DNA from: Oscillospiraceae bacterium
Lineage (GTDB): Bacteria; Bacillota; Clostridia; Oscillospirales; Ruminococcaceae
Assembly (NCBI GenBank): GCA_017550285.1
Contig: JAFZPP010000047.1
Span: forward strand, 1-64,000
Length of the DNA stretch: 64,000 nucleotides
Reading direction: 5' to 3'
This document shows, in pieces, positions 43,501 to 52,064 of the stretch. Positions within the stretch are counted from its first letter, which is position 1. Every line of letters starts with the position of its first letter. The notes beneath the pieces were generated by a model. It had not been told where the DNA came from. It did no database searches and saw only the letters and a program-made list of their open reading frames with translations. A program made the translations under genes and the position numbers.

Positions 43501-46311
43501 ATGCTCTTGAAGAAACAGACGCAGACACAGCGCGTTGAGCCGTATCTCTCTAAGTTGGATGTCTGGGCTATGGCATTCGGCTGCATGGTCGGCTGGGGTG
43601 CATTTGTCATGCCGGGGACGACCTTTCTGCCGGTTGCCGGTCCTGCCGGTACGGTTATTGCGATGCTGCTGGGAACACTGATCATGCTGGTCATCGGCTG
43701 CAACTTTGCCTTTCTGATGAACAGAAGCCCCGGACCGGGCGGCGTCTATTCCTATACAAAAGAAGCCTTCGGTCGGGATCACGCCTTTCTGAGCTCATGG
43801 TTTCTGTGCCTTTCCTATCTGACAATCGTTTTTCTGAACGGCACCGCACTGTTTATTGTGCTGCGGACGGTCATGGGGGATTCCATTCAGAACGGGATGT
43901 ATTATACCGTATCCGGCAACAGGATATATCTGACGGAGGTGCTTGTCTCCGTCAGCGCCCTTGCAGGCGTCGGTATCCTCTTTATCACGGCGAAAACCGT
44001 TCTGCATAAAATCCATACCTTTCTCTCGGTTGTTATGGTAATCGGGATTCTGATTACGGCTGTGATCTGTATTCCGCATGCGGTCTCAAGCCATGTGCTC
44101 GGCGATTTCGGTTCTGAGCATATCAGTATTCCTTACGGCATTTTCAGTATTGTATTCCTTGCACCGTGGGCATTCGTCGGATTTGACGTCACTGCCTTTG
44201 ATTCGTCAAAGTTCCGGTTCCCGATTCAGAAAACGCGGCGCATCCTGTTCGTTGCAATTATTCTTGCGACATTTGCGTATTCGGCGCTGGTGCTTGTCGG
44301 CGTATCCTCTGTGCCGGACGGATACGGAAGCTGGCAGGAATATATTTCGTCCATCGGGAAGCTGTCCGGCGCAGAAGCCGTCCCGACCTTTTATGCAGCC
44401 AAAACGATCATGGGAAAGCCGGGTCTGATTCTCATCAGCATTGCCGCAATGGCAGGCGTGCTCACCGGCATCATCGGCGGCTACCGCGCAACGATTCGCG
44501 TGCTGACAACGATGGCGGAGGACAGGATTCTCTCGGAGGCATTCTCCAACACCGGATACAGCACACTGTTCATCATGATCTTTTCGATTATACTTGCGCT
44601 GTGCGGCAGAAATACGCTCGGCTGGTTTGTCGATCTGACTTCCTTCGGTGCGATTGTCGGCTTCGGATATACCTCTGCGGCGGCGTTCCGGATTGCCAGA
44701 AGGGAAAAGCTGAAAACCGTGCGGGTGACCGGAATCATCGGCACGCTGCTTTCGGTTTTATTTGTCATTGTGCAGCTTGTTCCGCGGCTGACTGCGATGG
44801 AAGCCATGGGCAGCGAGGCGTTTCTGCTGCTTTCCTTCTGGTGCCTGCTCGGCTTTGTATTCTACTGGCGCACGATTACGCGCAGTACAATCGCCGAATA
44901 CAGCGGGATTGTCACATCCGGTGTCGTACTGTTCGCGCTGCTGCTCTATTCGGCGTTTCTGTGGCTTGCAAAGCGCATTGCCGCGAAGGAAACCGTTGAA
45001 GATGTGCATTTCACGCTGATCAGCGGCGGCATCGTGCTGCTGGCGCTTCTCTTTGCCGGACTGCTGATTATGATTTATGTGCAGAATCTGGTGCGGAAGA
45101 ATCAGGAGGCTGTTGAGCATGAGAAAATCCGTGCGATTGAAGGCAATCTCGCAAAAAGCCGGTTCCTGTTCAATATGTCCCATGATATCCGCACGCCGAT
45201 GAATGCGATCATTGGATATACCAAGCTGGCGTTGAAGGAAAACGATCCCGACGCAATGCATCGGTATCTCGGGAAAATCGACCGCTCCAATCAGCACCTG
45301 CTGACGCTGATCAATGATATTCTCGAAATGAGCCGGATTGAAAGCGGCAAAATGGAAATCGAGAATGTTCCTGCGGACCTCCGGCGGGTATTCGGCGATA
45401 TCTACGAGCTGTTTGAAGAACAGATGAAGCAGAAGCGGATGCATTTTGAGATTGATACATCGCAGGTCAGAGACAGCTTTGTTCTGTGCGATGTCAAGAA
45501 TCTGAATCGCGTCGTGCTGAATCTGCTGAATAATGCGTATAAATTCACGGCGGAGGGCGGACGCATTACTGTCTCCGTGATGCAGAGCGAATCCTCGGCG
45601 GAAGGCACGGGCTCCTATGAAATTCACATTGCCGACAACGGCATCGGCATGTCGAAGGAGTTTGCAGAGCGGATGTTTCATCCCTTTGAACGGGAGCGCA
45701 CCTCCACCGTCAGCGGGATTGAGGGCACCGGTCTGGGATTGTCCATTACCAAGAGCATTATGGACCTCATGGGCGGTACGATTGAAGTGCAGACGGCGCC
45801 CGGCAAGGGTACGGAAATCATCCTGCGGCTGACCTTAACGCTGACAGAGGAACCGGAAACGCAGCCCGCGAAAACAGATGCTGCGGATGCCGCGCAGTTC
45901 GATGTCACCGGAAAGCGGCTGCTGCTGGCAGAGGACAATGCGGTCAATATGGAGATTGCCGGCATGATTCTGACGCAGGCAGGCTTCGAGGTTGAAACCG
46001 CTGAAAACGGACAGATCGCGCTGGATATGCTCTCTGCATCCGAAGCAGGGTACTATGATGCCGTGTTGATGGATATTCAGATGCCGGTCATGGACGGCTA
46101 TACGGCGACAAAAAAGATTCGCGCGCTGCAAAACAAGGCGCTTGCAGAGATCCCGATTCTTGCCATGACTGCAAATGCGTTCAAGGAGGATGCGGAGGAG
46201 GCTGCAAAGGCGGGGATGCAGGCGCATATCTCAAAGCCGATTGATGCAGAGCTGCTTGTCAGGACATTGAAAGAGGTTCTGATGCAGCACGGCGGCAGTT
46301 CTGCAAAATAA
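43501..46311 (+). CDS. APC-type amino acid permease fused to a hybrid histidine kinase
   Basis: The protein has 936 residues, preceded by an AAGGGGGG site. Residues about 15-530 are a multispanning transporter of the amino acid-polyamine-organocation superfamily. The first helix contains 'FGCMVGWGAFVMPG' and helix 2-3 contains 'RSPGPGGVYSYTKEAFG', both characteristic of APC. A linker leads to the DHp domain (His561 in 'FNMSHDIRTPMNAIIG') and a HATPase ('NLLNNAYKFTAEGG', 'GTGLGLSITKSIM'). A receiver follows, with phospho-acceptor Asp858 in 'AVLMDIQMPVMDG' and 'HISKPIDAE'. The permease half probably senses or imports amino acids to control the kinase, analogous in principle to CbrA, whose transporter half is of a different family. 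It likely feeds the Hpt gene upstream. Confidence 0.93.
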   Translation: MLLKKQTQTQRVEPYLSKLDVWAMAFGCMVGWGAFVMPGTTFLPVAGPAGTVIAMLLGTLIMLVIGCNFAFLMNRSPGPGGVYSYTKEAFGRDHAFLSSWFLCLSYLTIVFLNGTALFIVLRTVMGDSIQNGMYYTVSGNRIYLTEVLVSVSALAGVGILFITAKTVLHKIHTFLSVVMVIGILITAVICIPHAVSSHVLGDFGSEHISIPYGIFSIVFLAPWAFVGFDVTAFDSSKFRFPIQKTRRILFVAIILATFAYSALVLVGVSSVPDGYGSWQEYISSIGKLSGAEAVPTFYAAKTIMGKPGLILISIAAMAGVLTGIIGGYRATIRVLTTMAEDRILSEAFSNTGYSTLFIMIFSIILALCGRNTLGWFVDLTSFGAIVGFGYTSAAAFRIARREKLKTVRVTGIIGTLLSVLFVIVQLVPRLTAMEAMGSEAFLLLSFWCLLGFVFYWRTITRSTIAEYSGIVTSGVVLFALLLYSAFLWLAKRIAAKETVEDVHFTLISGGIVLLALLFAGLLIMIYVQNLVRKNQEAVEHEKIRAIEGNLAKSRFLFNMSHDIRTPMNAIIGYTKLALKENDPDAMHRYLGKIDRSNQHLLTLINDILEMSRIESGKMEIENVPADLRRVFGDIYELFEEQMKQKRMHFEIDTSQVRDSFVLCDVKNLNRVVLNLLNNAYKFTAEGGRITVSVMQSESSAEGTGSYEIHIADNGIGMSKEFAERMFHPFERERTSTVSGIEGTGLGLSITKSIMDLMGGTIEVQTAPGKGTEIILRLTLTLTEEPETQPAKTDAADAAQFDVTGKRLLLAEDNAVNMEIAGMILTQAGFEVETAENGQIALDMLSASEAGYYDAVLMDIQMPVMDGYTATKKIRALQNKALAEIPILAMTANAFKEDAEEAAKAGMQAHISKPIDAELLVRTLKEVLMQHGGSSAK

Positions 46312-46320
46312 ACAAAAGAG

Positions 46321-46350
46321 CCCCCGTTTCGGTTCAATGGCCGGAGCGGG
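46321..46350 (-). terminator. Terminator after the serine recombinase
   Basis: The stem CCCCCG...CGGGGG has an inner CGG/CCG pair. The T-rich run (CTCTTTTGTTTATT) is on the minus-strand side, so it serves the leftward gene. Confidence 0.65.
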
Positions 46351-46447
46351 GGATTCATATTGCGGATATCTCCATTGCCGTCAGAACGTCGCAAAATCCA
46401 TAGAAAAAGGCAAGCCGAAAAGAATCCGCCGCGCCGCAGCGGGCATG

Positions 46448-48016
46448 TCAGATGTTCCAGTGAATATGAATCTCCCGCTGACCGGTTTCGTCGGTCAGAC
46501 CGATCTCTATGTACGCAATAAACTCGTCCGCGACCGTGCGGTCCAGTATATCGAAATGCATATACTGTTCGGGCAGCGCCTGCTGTCCGGCGGCTTGCTT
46601 CATCTGTTCACGGGTATCCTTGATCTGCCGTCTGATCTCCTTCATCCGGCGTGCGATCTCCTGTTCCTCCTCCGTGAGATGCTGCCGGAACAGGCTGTAA
46701 TCCGCCTCGGAAAGCAGACCGTCGAGCTTGTCCTTATACATCTGTACCAGACGGTTCTGCGCTGCTGTCTGCTTCTCATTCAGCTTTGCAAGGCTGTTTT
46801 CCAGCACCGTAAGCTGCTCCTCATAGAGATTTGTGAACCGGATTTCATCTGACTGACAGTATTGTCCGACAATCCGGTTCAGCTCTGCCAGAATGGTTTC
46901 CTCGAGCACCATGCCGCTCATTGTCTTTGCATTCGGACAGTTCATCGCGCCGGTTTTATACGATGCACATTGCAGTCCGTAATACTTGATTGTATTGGAT
47001 TTGTTATAGTAGACATTGCGCTTCATCGGTCTGCCGCAGACTGCGCACCGCACCTTGCCGGAAAGCGGCGGGAGCTCCTGCATCCGGCTGCCGACTCTGG
47101 CGCGGCTGTGCAGACGTTCCTGTGCCCGCGCCCATGTTTCCGCGCAGATGATTGCCTCGTGTGCGTTCGGGATGCGTACCCAGTCTGCCGGATCGACCTT
47201 CCTGCGTTTCCTGTTTTTGTAGCTGACATGATGCGATTTGCCCTGCACGAGCGTACCGGTATATACTTCGTTTGCCAGAATTTTCGCTACGGTCGAGAGC
47301 GTCCACAGACCGCCGGCGCTGCTGTTCTCCGCATTGCAGTTCGTATAGTTTGAGCCGTGCTGCCGCTTATATGCGCTCGGGCTTGCAATGCCTTCCGCAT
47401 TCAGCTTCTGCACAATATGACGGTAGCCTTCGCCCTGCACATACAGATCAAAGATCATCTTTACGACCGGCACGGTCTCCGGATCGGCAATCAGATGATG
47501 CCTGTCATCGGGGTCAATCCTGTATCCATAGGGTGCGAAGGAGCCGACAAACTGTCCCTGCTCGCGCTTGTAGGCGAGCGTCCGCCGGATTTTGGATGAG
47601 ATATCCTTGACGTACATCTCATTGTAAGCGGAGGTGAAAAGCCGCATGGTGCCGAAGCTCTCGCTGTCGGTATCGGCATTGTCCGCAAGTCCGATGAACC
47701 GCACGCCCCATTCGAGAAACTTGTCGTTGAGATACATCTCGCTGATCAGCGTGTCGCGTGAAAAACGGCTCTGATCCTTGCATAAAACAATGTCCACATT
47801 GCCCGCTTCACAGTCCCTGAGCAGCCGGTTGAATGCCGGACGGTTTCGGTCCGTTCCGCTGTAGCCGTCGTCAATGTAAATTTCATAGATATCCCAGTTC
47901 CGCTCGCGGCAGTATTCCGAGAGCATCGCCTTTTGATTTTGAATGCTGATGCTGTCAGCGTTGTTTTTGTCCTGATCTTCAATGGACAGACGGCAGTAGA
48001 TGCCGACCTTCGGCAT
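46448..48016 (-). CDS. Large serine recombinase
   Basis: This 522-residue recombinase has an N-terminal resolvase domain: catalytic Ser in 'YCRLSIEDQ', 'DDGYSGTDRNRPAF', and the 'CKDQSRFSRD' Arg motif. A recombinase domain follows ('YGYRIDPDDRHHLI'), then a zinc ribbon ('VRCAVCGRPMKRN', with later 'CASYKTGAMNCPN') and a coiled coil ('LAKLNEKQTAAQ', 'EEEQEIARRMKEIRRQ'). Such enzymes integrate phages and transposons such as Tn4451-like elements. Apart from a 39-residue ORF just upstream, no cargo is seen, so it is either a lone remnant or a domesticated switch. Confidence 0.93.
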   Translation of the reverse strand: MPKVGIYCRLSIEDQDKNNADSISIQNQKAMLSEYCRERNWDIYEIYIDDGYSGTDRNRPAFNRLLRDCEAGNVDIVLCKDQSRFSRDTLISEMYLNDKFLEWGVRFIGLADNADTDSESFGTMRLFTSAYNEMYVKDISSKIRRTLAYKREQGQFVGSFAPYGYRIDPDDRHHLIADPETVPVVKMIFDLYVQGEGYRHIVQKLNAEGIASPSAYKRQHGSNYTNCNAENSSAGGLWTLSTVAKILANEVYTGTLVQGKSHHVSYKNRKRRKVDPADWVRIPNAHEAIICAETWARAQERLHSRARVGSRMQELPPLSGKVRCAVCGRPMKRNVYYNKSNTIKYYGLQCASYKTGAMNCPNAKTMSGMVLEETILAELNRIVGQYCQSDEIRFTNLYEEQLTVLENSLAKLNEKQTAAQNRLVQMYKDKLDGLLSEADYSLFRQHLTEEEQEIARRMKEIRRQIKDTREQMKQAAGQQALPEQYMHFDILDRTVADEFIAYIEIGLTDETGQREIHIHWNI

Positions 48017-48052
48017 GGCGTTTCACCTCCCTGCCAGCCGGAATATGCAGCA

Positions 48053-48172
48053 TCAGCCTGCTTTCTTCATTCGCTTGCCGGCGAGCTTTTCAACCTTCTG
48101 TGTGACATTTCTGCGGAGCTGTTCACGGCTCTGCGCCGCATAACTGCTGCGGATTATGATTTTTGTTTTCAT
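48053..48172 (-). CDS. 39-residue basic protein beside the recombinase
   Basis: The ATG at 48172 has GAGGAGG upstream. The product is 39 residues, strongly basic in the second half ('REQLRRNVTQKVEKLAGKR'), starting 'MKTKIIIRSSYAAQS'. It ends 36 bp before the recombinase start and is probably co-transcribed. Short basic ORFs often precede large serine recombinases in Clostridia and may act as directionality or regulatory factors. This role is inference. Confidence 0.6.
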   Translation of the reverse strand: MKTKIIIRSSYAAQSREQLRRNVTQKVEKLAGKRMKKAG

Positions 48173-48336
48173 GATGATCCCTCCTCTCGCAATCATATGT
48201 TTCTGCTTCGCAGAATATGTGCTGCATGATTTGCTCATTCACATGTTAAGAAGGTCAGGAAGTGCTGCTGTGTCCGTGGATACTCGCTGTGACAGTGTAT
48301 CGGACGACGGCCCGCGGATACTGCCGGATATAAAAG

Positions 48337-48374
48337 AGCCCGCCTGATTCTGTGATCAGACGGGCATTTTTATT
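48337..48374. terminator. Terminator after the GH8 cellulase gene
   Basis: The stem GCCCG(C)CTGATTC / GATCAGACGGGC has T-rich sequence on both sides, between the cellulase stop (48392) and the recombinase region. Confidence 0.75.
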
Positions 48375-48391
48375 GTATACGCAAAACGGTT

Positions 48392-50602
48392 TTACGGCAG
48401 GATTTCCGCACCGCCCCATTCTACAACTGCAAATCCCTTTCTTTCAAAGGGTTCCAGCTCCTGCGGTTCAATCTCCACGGGTTCTTCAAGCGGAACATAC
48501 GCCATGAAGATGCGGCATTCGCTGTCCGGCGCGGGCGTAATTGTCATTTTGGCGGTATCCGTGTAGACATCGCCCTGGAAGGCAATGAGATTATACGTGT
48601 TATGCTCCAGCTTCGGCAGCCAGTAAATGATAAACTCGTTCATTTCCTCCTCGTTCAGACCCATATAAGTCAGCTTTTCTTTCAGAAAACGCTCCGTATC
48701 ACTGCCGGCAATGCAGAAGCCCTTTGAATAGTCAAATCTGGTCCGGCAGTTTACGGAATCCCAGAACAGGTATCTGTGATGTGACCCGTCCGCTTTGTTC
48801 AGGAGCGTGCCGTCCGGATACGCGGTCACATCCCAGCCGCCGTTGTATTTCGGATAGGTTGTGTAAAGCTCGGATTCGGTCAGCTCCAGCTCCACATGCA
48901 CATCAGTTTCCTGCTCGGGATAAAGATAGATTACAGGTTTGCCGCCCATCATACTGAATGTGACCGTCATTGTGACATTGTCCTCTTCATAAATTCTGAT
49001 CCAGCCGTACTGCCCGTCGTACTGTGTAAACACCCAGTACGGATTATCCTTCTGATATCCCGTTTCAATGAGGCGTGTGCCGCCCGGGATGAACGCAGCG
49101 GCTTCATAGCTTTCATCAGGACCGCGATACAGATTCAGACCTTTTCCGTTTACCGTAAACTGAGTACCGTAGGTCAGATGCACTTCCGGTTCCACATAAT
49201 CAGGTGCTGTTTGCGTCAGCAATGCCTGTTTCATCAGGCTGAGGTCGGCGGTATTCAGCGTATTGTCGTTGCAGAAGTCTGCTGCTTTCCAGTTTGCAAG
49301 CTGCGTATCCGGAGCGGTGAGAAGCCATTTTCGGAGCAGAATGACATCCGTATGATTCAACGCGCCGTCATCGTTCACATCGCCGGTCGGTTTTGCTGCT
49401 GCGGGTTCCGGCACGAGCCAGCCGCCGTCATCGGTGATCAGGCAGAGCATGGCAATGGTGTTGCCGAAATAGGAATCTGTGCCGATGTCCATAACTTCCT
49501 TGCGTACCGAATCATGCCACTTGGTATCGCCGGCTGCTGCTGCGGAGAGCATCAGCGGGGCAGTGAAGCAGAGATCGTCCCAGTCTGCGACCGCCCTGCC
49601 GTCCGGCGTATAGCCCGCCATAATCTTTTCCGGATTGCCGCCCGTTTCCTTTACGAAAAACGCATTGACAGTTTCCGCATATTTTTTTGCATCTGTGTTT
49701 TTGCCGACGAGCGCATCTGTACTGATACGCCACGGAACACGGCAGGAATTGTATTCGTAGACACCGTCATTTTCATTTTCAAGGAAGTTTGCGGGCGCCG
49801 GAATCCACTCGCCGCTGCTGTCCTTTATGATGAAATCCGGCAGCAGACCGGTCTGATATTTCTCTACAAAATGATTGATAATGCCGTAGGTGTTGTCATA
49901 CAGCTGCATCCAGCGTTCGTCGCCGGTCACGCCGTAAAACACCGGAAAATACTGCATGATGAAATCTGAGGCGCGTGTCGCGGTGTAGTATTTGTCATTT
50001 TTATCGACATCATATGCCCAGTCACCGAGCCTCAGAATGTTGTCATCATGGCTCACATCATATTGCATAATGTCATTGATGACTAGCTCTGCTGCCTGCC
50101 GGTAATTGATGCTGCCGCTGCTGCCCCAGATCGTATCAGCCAGCAGCAGGGCATAGGCGATGTCCAGATCACCGTCCGTTGCAGAATCCGCACCGTTGGA
50201 ATCAATGAGTTCCTTGCCGTTGTCACTCTGCTGCCACGCCATCAGATGTGCCCCGATGCTGCTCGGATGCGCCAGGTAATAGCGGTACATGCCGTCGAAG
50301 ATGTCCTTTGCCTGATTGTCATAGTCTGACATCAGTGCCGCGATCAGCATGCCGTAGCCATGGGCTTCGGAAACAGTGACTTCGACTGTGGTATGCGCCT
50401 CTGCATATTCCTGCTCTCCGTAGAACACATAGTACTGGTCTTCGTTCTTTACATACGGATTTTTGCGCAGATAGGTTTCTTTCCATGCACTGTAATACGC
50501 TGCCGTGTCACTGCTCAGTGTCTGTGCCGATGCAGGGGACGGTATGCTGTTCGCGTTCAGAAACAGCATACAGCCGAGTAATGCAAGTAGTTTCTTTTTC
50601 AT
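48392..50602 (-). CDS. Secreted GH8 endoglucanase with internal dockerin, SH3-like and 'IYLYPE' domains
   Basis: The protein has 736 residues. The start at 50602 is chosen for GGGAGG upstream. A signal peptide (about 1-26) is followed by a GH8 catalytic domain (about 30-400), with the proton donor Glu79 in 'TVSEAHGYGM' and the conserved Asp in 'ATDGDLDIAYALL'. A dockerin ('GDVNDDGALNHTDVILLR', 'DFCNDNTLNTADLSLM'; about 410-470) comes next. Then come an SH3b-like module ('GKGLNLYRGPDESYEAAA') and a C-terminal ~180-residue domain starting 'GKPVIYLYPEQETDVHVELE', found in varied bacterial surface proteins and of unknown function. Family GH8 acts on beta-1,4-glucans, chitosan or xylan; cellulose is most likely here. 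An internal dockerin is less usual than a terminal one. Confidence 0.92.
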   Translation of the reverse strand: MKKKLLALLGCMLFLNANSIPSPASAQTLSSDTAAYYSAWKETYLRKNPYVKNEDQYYVFYGEQEYAEAHTTVEVTVSEAHGYGMLIAALMSDYDNQAKDIFDGMYRYYLAHPSSIGAHLMAWQQSDNGKELIDSNGADSATDGDLDIAYALLLADTIWGSSGSINYRQAAELVINDIMQYDVSHDDNILRLGDWAYDVDKNDKYYTATRASDFIMQYFPVFYGVTGDERWMQLYDNTYGIINHFVEKYQTGLLPDFIIKDSSGEWIPAPANFLENENDGVYEYNSCRVPWRISTDALVGKNTDAKKYAETVNAFFVKETGGNPEKIMAGYTPDGRAVADWDDLCFTAPLMLSAAAAGDTKWHDSVRKEVMDIGTDSYFGNTIAMLCLITDDGGWLVPEPAAAKPTGDVNDDGALNHTDVILLRKWLLTAPDTQLANWKAADFCNDNTLNTADLSLMKQALLTQTAPDYVEPEVHLTYGTQFTVNGKGLNLYRGPDESYEAAAFIPGGTRLIETGYQKDNPYWVFTQYDGQYGWIRIYEEDNVTMTVTFSMMGGKPVIYLYPEQETDVHVELELTESELYTTYPKYNGGWDVTAYPDGTLLNKADGSHHRYLFWDSVNCRTRFDYSKGFCIAGSDTERFLKEKLTYMGLNEEEMNEFIIYWLPKLEHNTYNLIAFQGDVYTDTAKMTITPAPDSECRIFMAYVPLEEPVEIEPQELEPFERKGFAVVEWGGAEILP

Positions 50603-50707
50603 GGTGCTTCCTCCCATCTTAACACACTGCATATCTTCCGAGTCCGGTTTGCGGAATCGTGATTGCCCGATCGGGAAAGGAACAGATTTCCCTCAGCTTT
50701 TATCGCT

Positions 50708-50736
50708 ATTATAGCATAGAATTCCACGAAATGCAA
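50708..50736 (-). promoter_or_regulatory. Promoter for the GH8 gene
   Basis: On the minus strand TTGCAT (50731-50736), 17 bp, TATAAT (50708-50713) with ATTCTATGC before it, as at corA. Confidence 0.75.
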
Positions 50737-50861
50737 TGGGGCAGAAAAAACATCATATATCATTTTACGACAGGGGAAATGACGGCATTCTCTTTGTATA
50801 TTTTTATAGAATATCTGATAGATTACTGCAATAGCGGACTGCTTTCTTTTGTAAAAGCAAA

Positions 50862-50883
50862 CGGCAGGGCGCAAAGCCCTGCC
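50862..50883 (-). terminator. Terminator after the dockerin-peptidase gene
   Basis: The stem CGGCAGGGC / GCCCTGCCG has loop GCAAA; on the minus strand it is followed by TTTGCTTTT. Confidence 0.8.
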
Positions 50884-50911
50884 GGAAGCATCCTGTCTGT
50901 GATGTACAGCC

Positions 50912-51859
50912 TTAATCAGTGAGGCATGTGATAAATCTCTGACCGCTGAAATAACCGCTGCCGTCATATTGCGTGTAGGCGATATAATAGTCTGCAAATG
51001 TCACCTGATTGTCGTTGTTCAGGTCGGCTGCCTCTCTGATGATTGTCATGTCCTTGCCGTTCGTATCGAAGTAACCTGCATAAATCGCCCAGATCGAATC
51101 GACATCCGTCATCGTGATTCTGCAATCACCGTCGATATCGCCTGCCATGACCGGACGCTGAATGCTGTCGATGCTCCACCGCTGATTTTGTCCGTTTTCA
51201 TCCCTGAATTTCAGATAGGCGTGAATCTGCCCGTCACTGCCGTATGATTTGGTGATTGTTGCCGAAACATCCCAGCGGATGCGGCAATGGTTATCGGCAT
51301 TGCAGTCTGCAAATGTCAGGGTATTGCCGTTCACTCCGGTCACAAAGATGACATGCGAGCTGTTTATGACACGGAGCTGATCGCCGAACCGGAACTGGAA
51401 CCCGTTTTTATACGGAATATTCATCCATACGCCGTCATCCTGCGTATTATCAATCTTATCACCGTTAAAGCCGAAGAAGTCTGATGCCAGCATTCTTGCA
51501 AAGCCTGCGCACTGCCAGTATTTCTGCCCCTTCATATGAGACGGGTACGACCAGTAGGATTCATATTTGTCCCGGACCTCGATGCCGGCAGGATATGAAT
51601 TGCACATGCTTGTCGTGGAATGATCCTCACAGGGTCTCCATGAGCACTGCTCCGGAAGTCCGCAGTTCCAATAAAATCCTGCGCGAAACTTATTCATTTC
51701 ACCGTATTTCCAGTAAGTTTGTGCAGCAGGCATGAATGCAGTGCCCTGCGTGGTTGTTGAGAGGTTGTATTTTGCGGATGCGGGCATGGTTGCTGCACCG
51801 GCTGCGATTGCCGCTGCAATGAGGACAGCACTGATTTTTGCTTTGCGAATGTGTTTCAT
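50912..51859 (-). CDS. Secreted papain-like (amidase/NlpC-type) protein with dockerin
   Basis: The protein has 315 residues. The start at 51859 is chosen for AAGGAG upstream. A signal peptide (to about 29) precedes a domain with a putative catalytic Cys in 'KYWQCAGFARMLASDFFG' and His in 'VINSSHVIFVTGV', then 'TFADCNADNHCRIRWD'. The arrangement fits the CHAP/NlpC/amidase cysteine-peptidase group. The C-terminal dockerin shows 'GDIDGDCRITMTDVDSIW' and 'ADLNNDNQVTFADYYIAY'. It could cleave peptidoglycan or peptides near the cellulosome. The exact family is unsure, while the dockerin and signal are clear. Confidence 0.8.
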   Translation of the reverse strand: MKHIRKAKISAVLIAAAIAAGAATMPASAKYNLSTTTQGTAFMPAAQTYWKYGEMNKFRAGFYWNCGLPEQCSWRPCEDHSTTSMCNSYPAGIEVRDKYESYWSYPSHMKGQKYWQCAGFARMLASDFFGFNGDKIDNTQDDGVWMNIPYKNGFQFRFGDQLRVINSSHVIFVTGVNGNTLTFADCNADNHCRIRWDVSATITKSYGSDGQIHAYLKFRDENGQNQRWSIDSIQRPVMAGDIDGDCRITMTDVDSIWAIYAGYFDTNGKDMTIIREAADLNNDNQVTFADYYIAYTQYDGSGYFSGQRFITCLTD

Positions 51860-52012
51860 ATTGATCTGCTCCTTACGGTAATAGATTCTGATGCATACCG
51901 GTATTTCAGGCTGCACCTCTACAATGATACCATATTTGCTTCCGGAATACTATGCATAAATTTATGACAGATGTCTGATATTCTATAACCTTGCTGCCGG
52001 CTTGCAAAAAAA

Positions 52013-52034
52013 CAGCAGGCTGCCGCGCCTGCTG
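52013..52034 (-). terminator. Terminator after the membrane protein gene
   Basis: The stem CAGCAGGC / GCCTGCTG; on the minus strand it is followed by seven T residues. Confidence 0.85.
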
Positions 52035-52064
52035 TTTTGCGTTATCCGGATATATAAAGATTCC

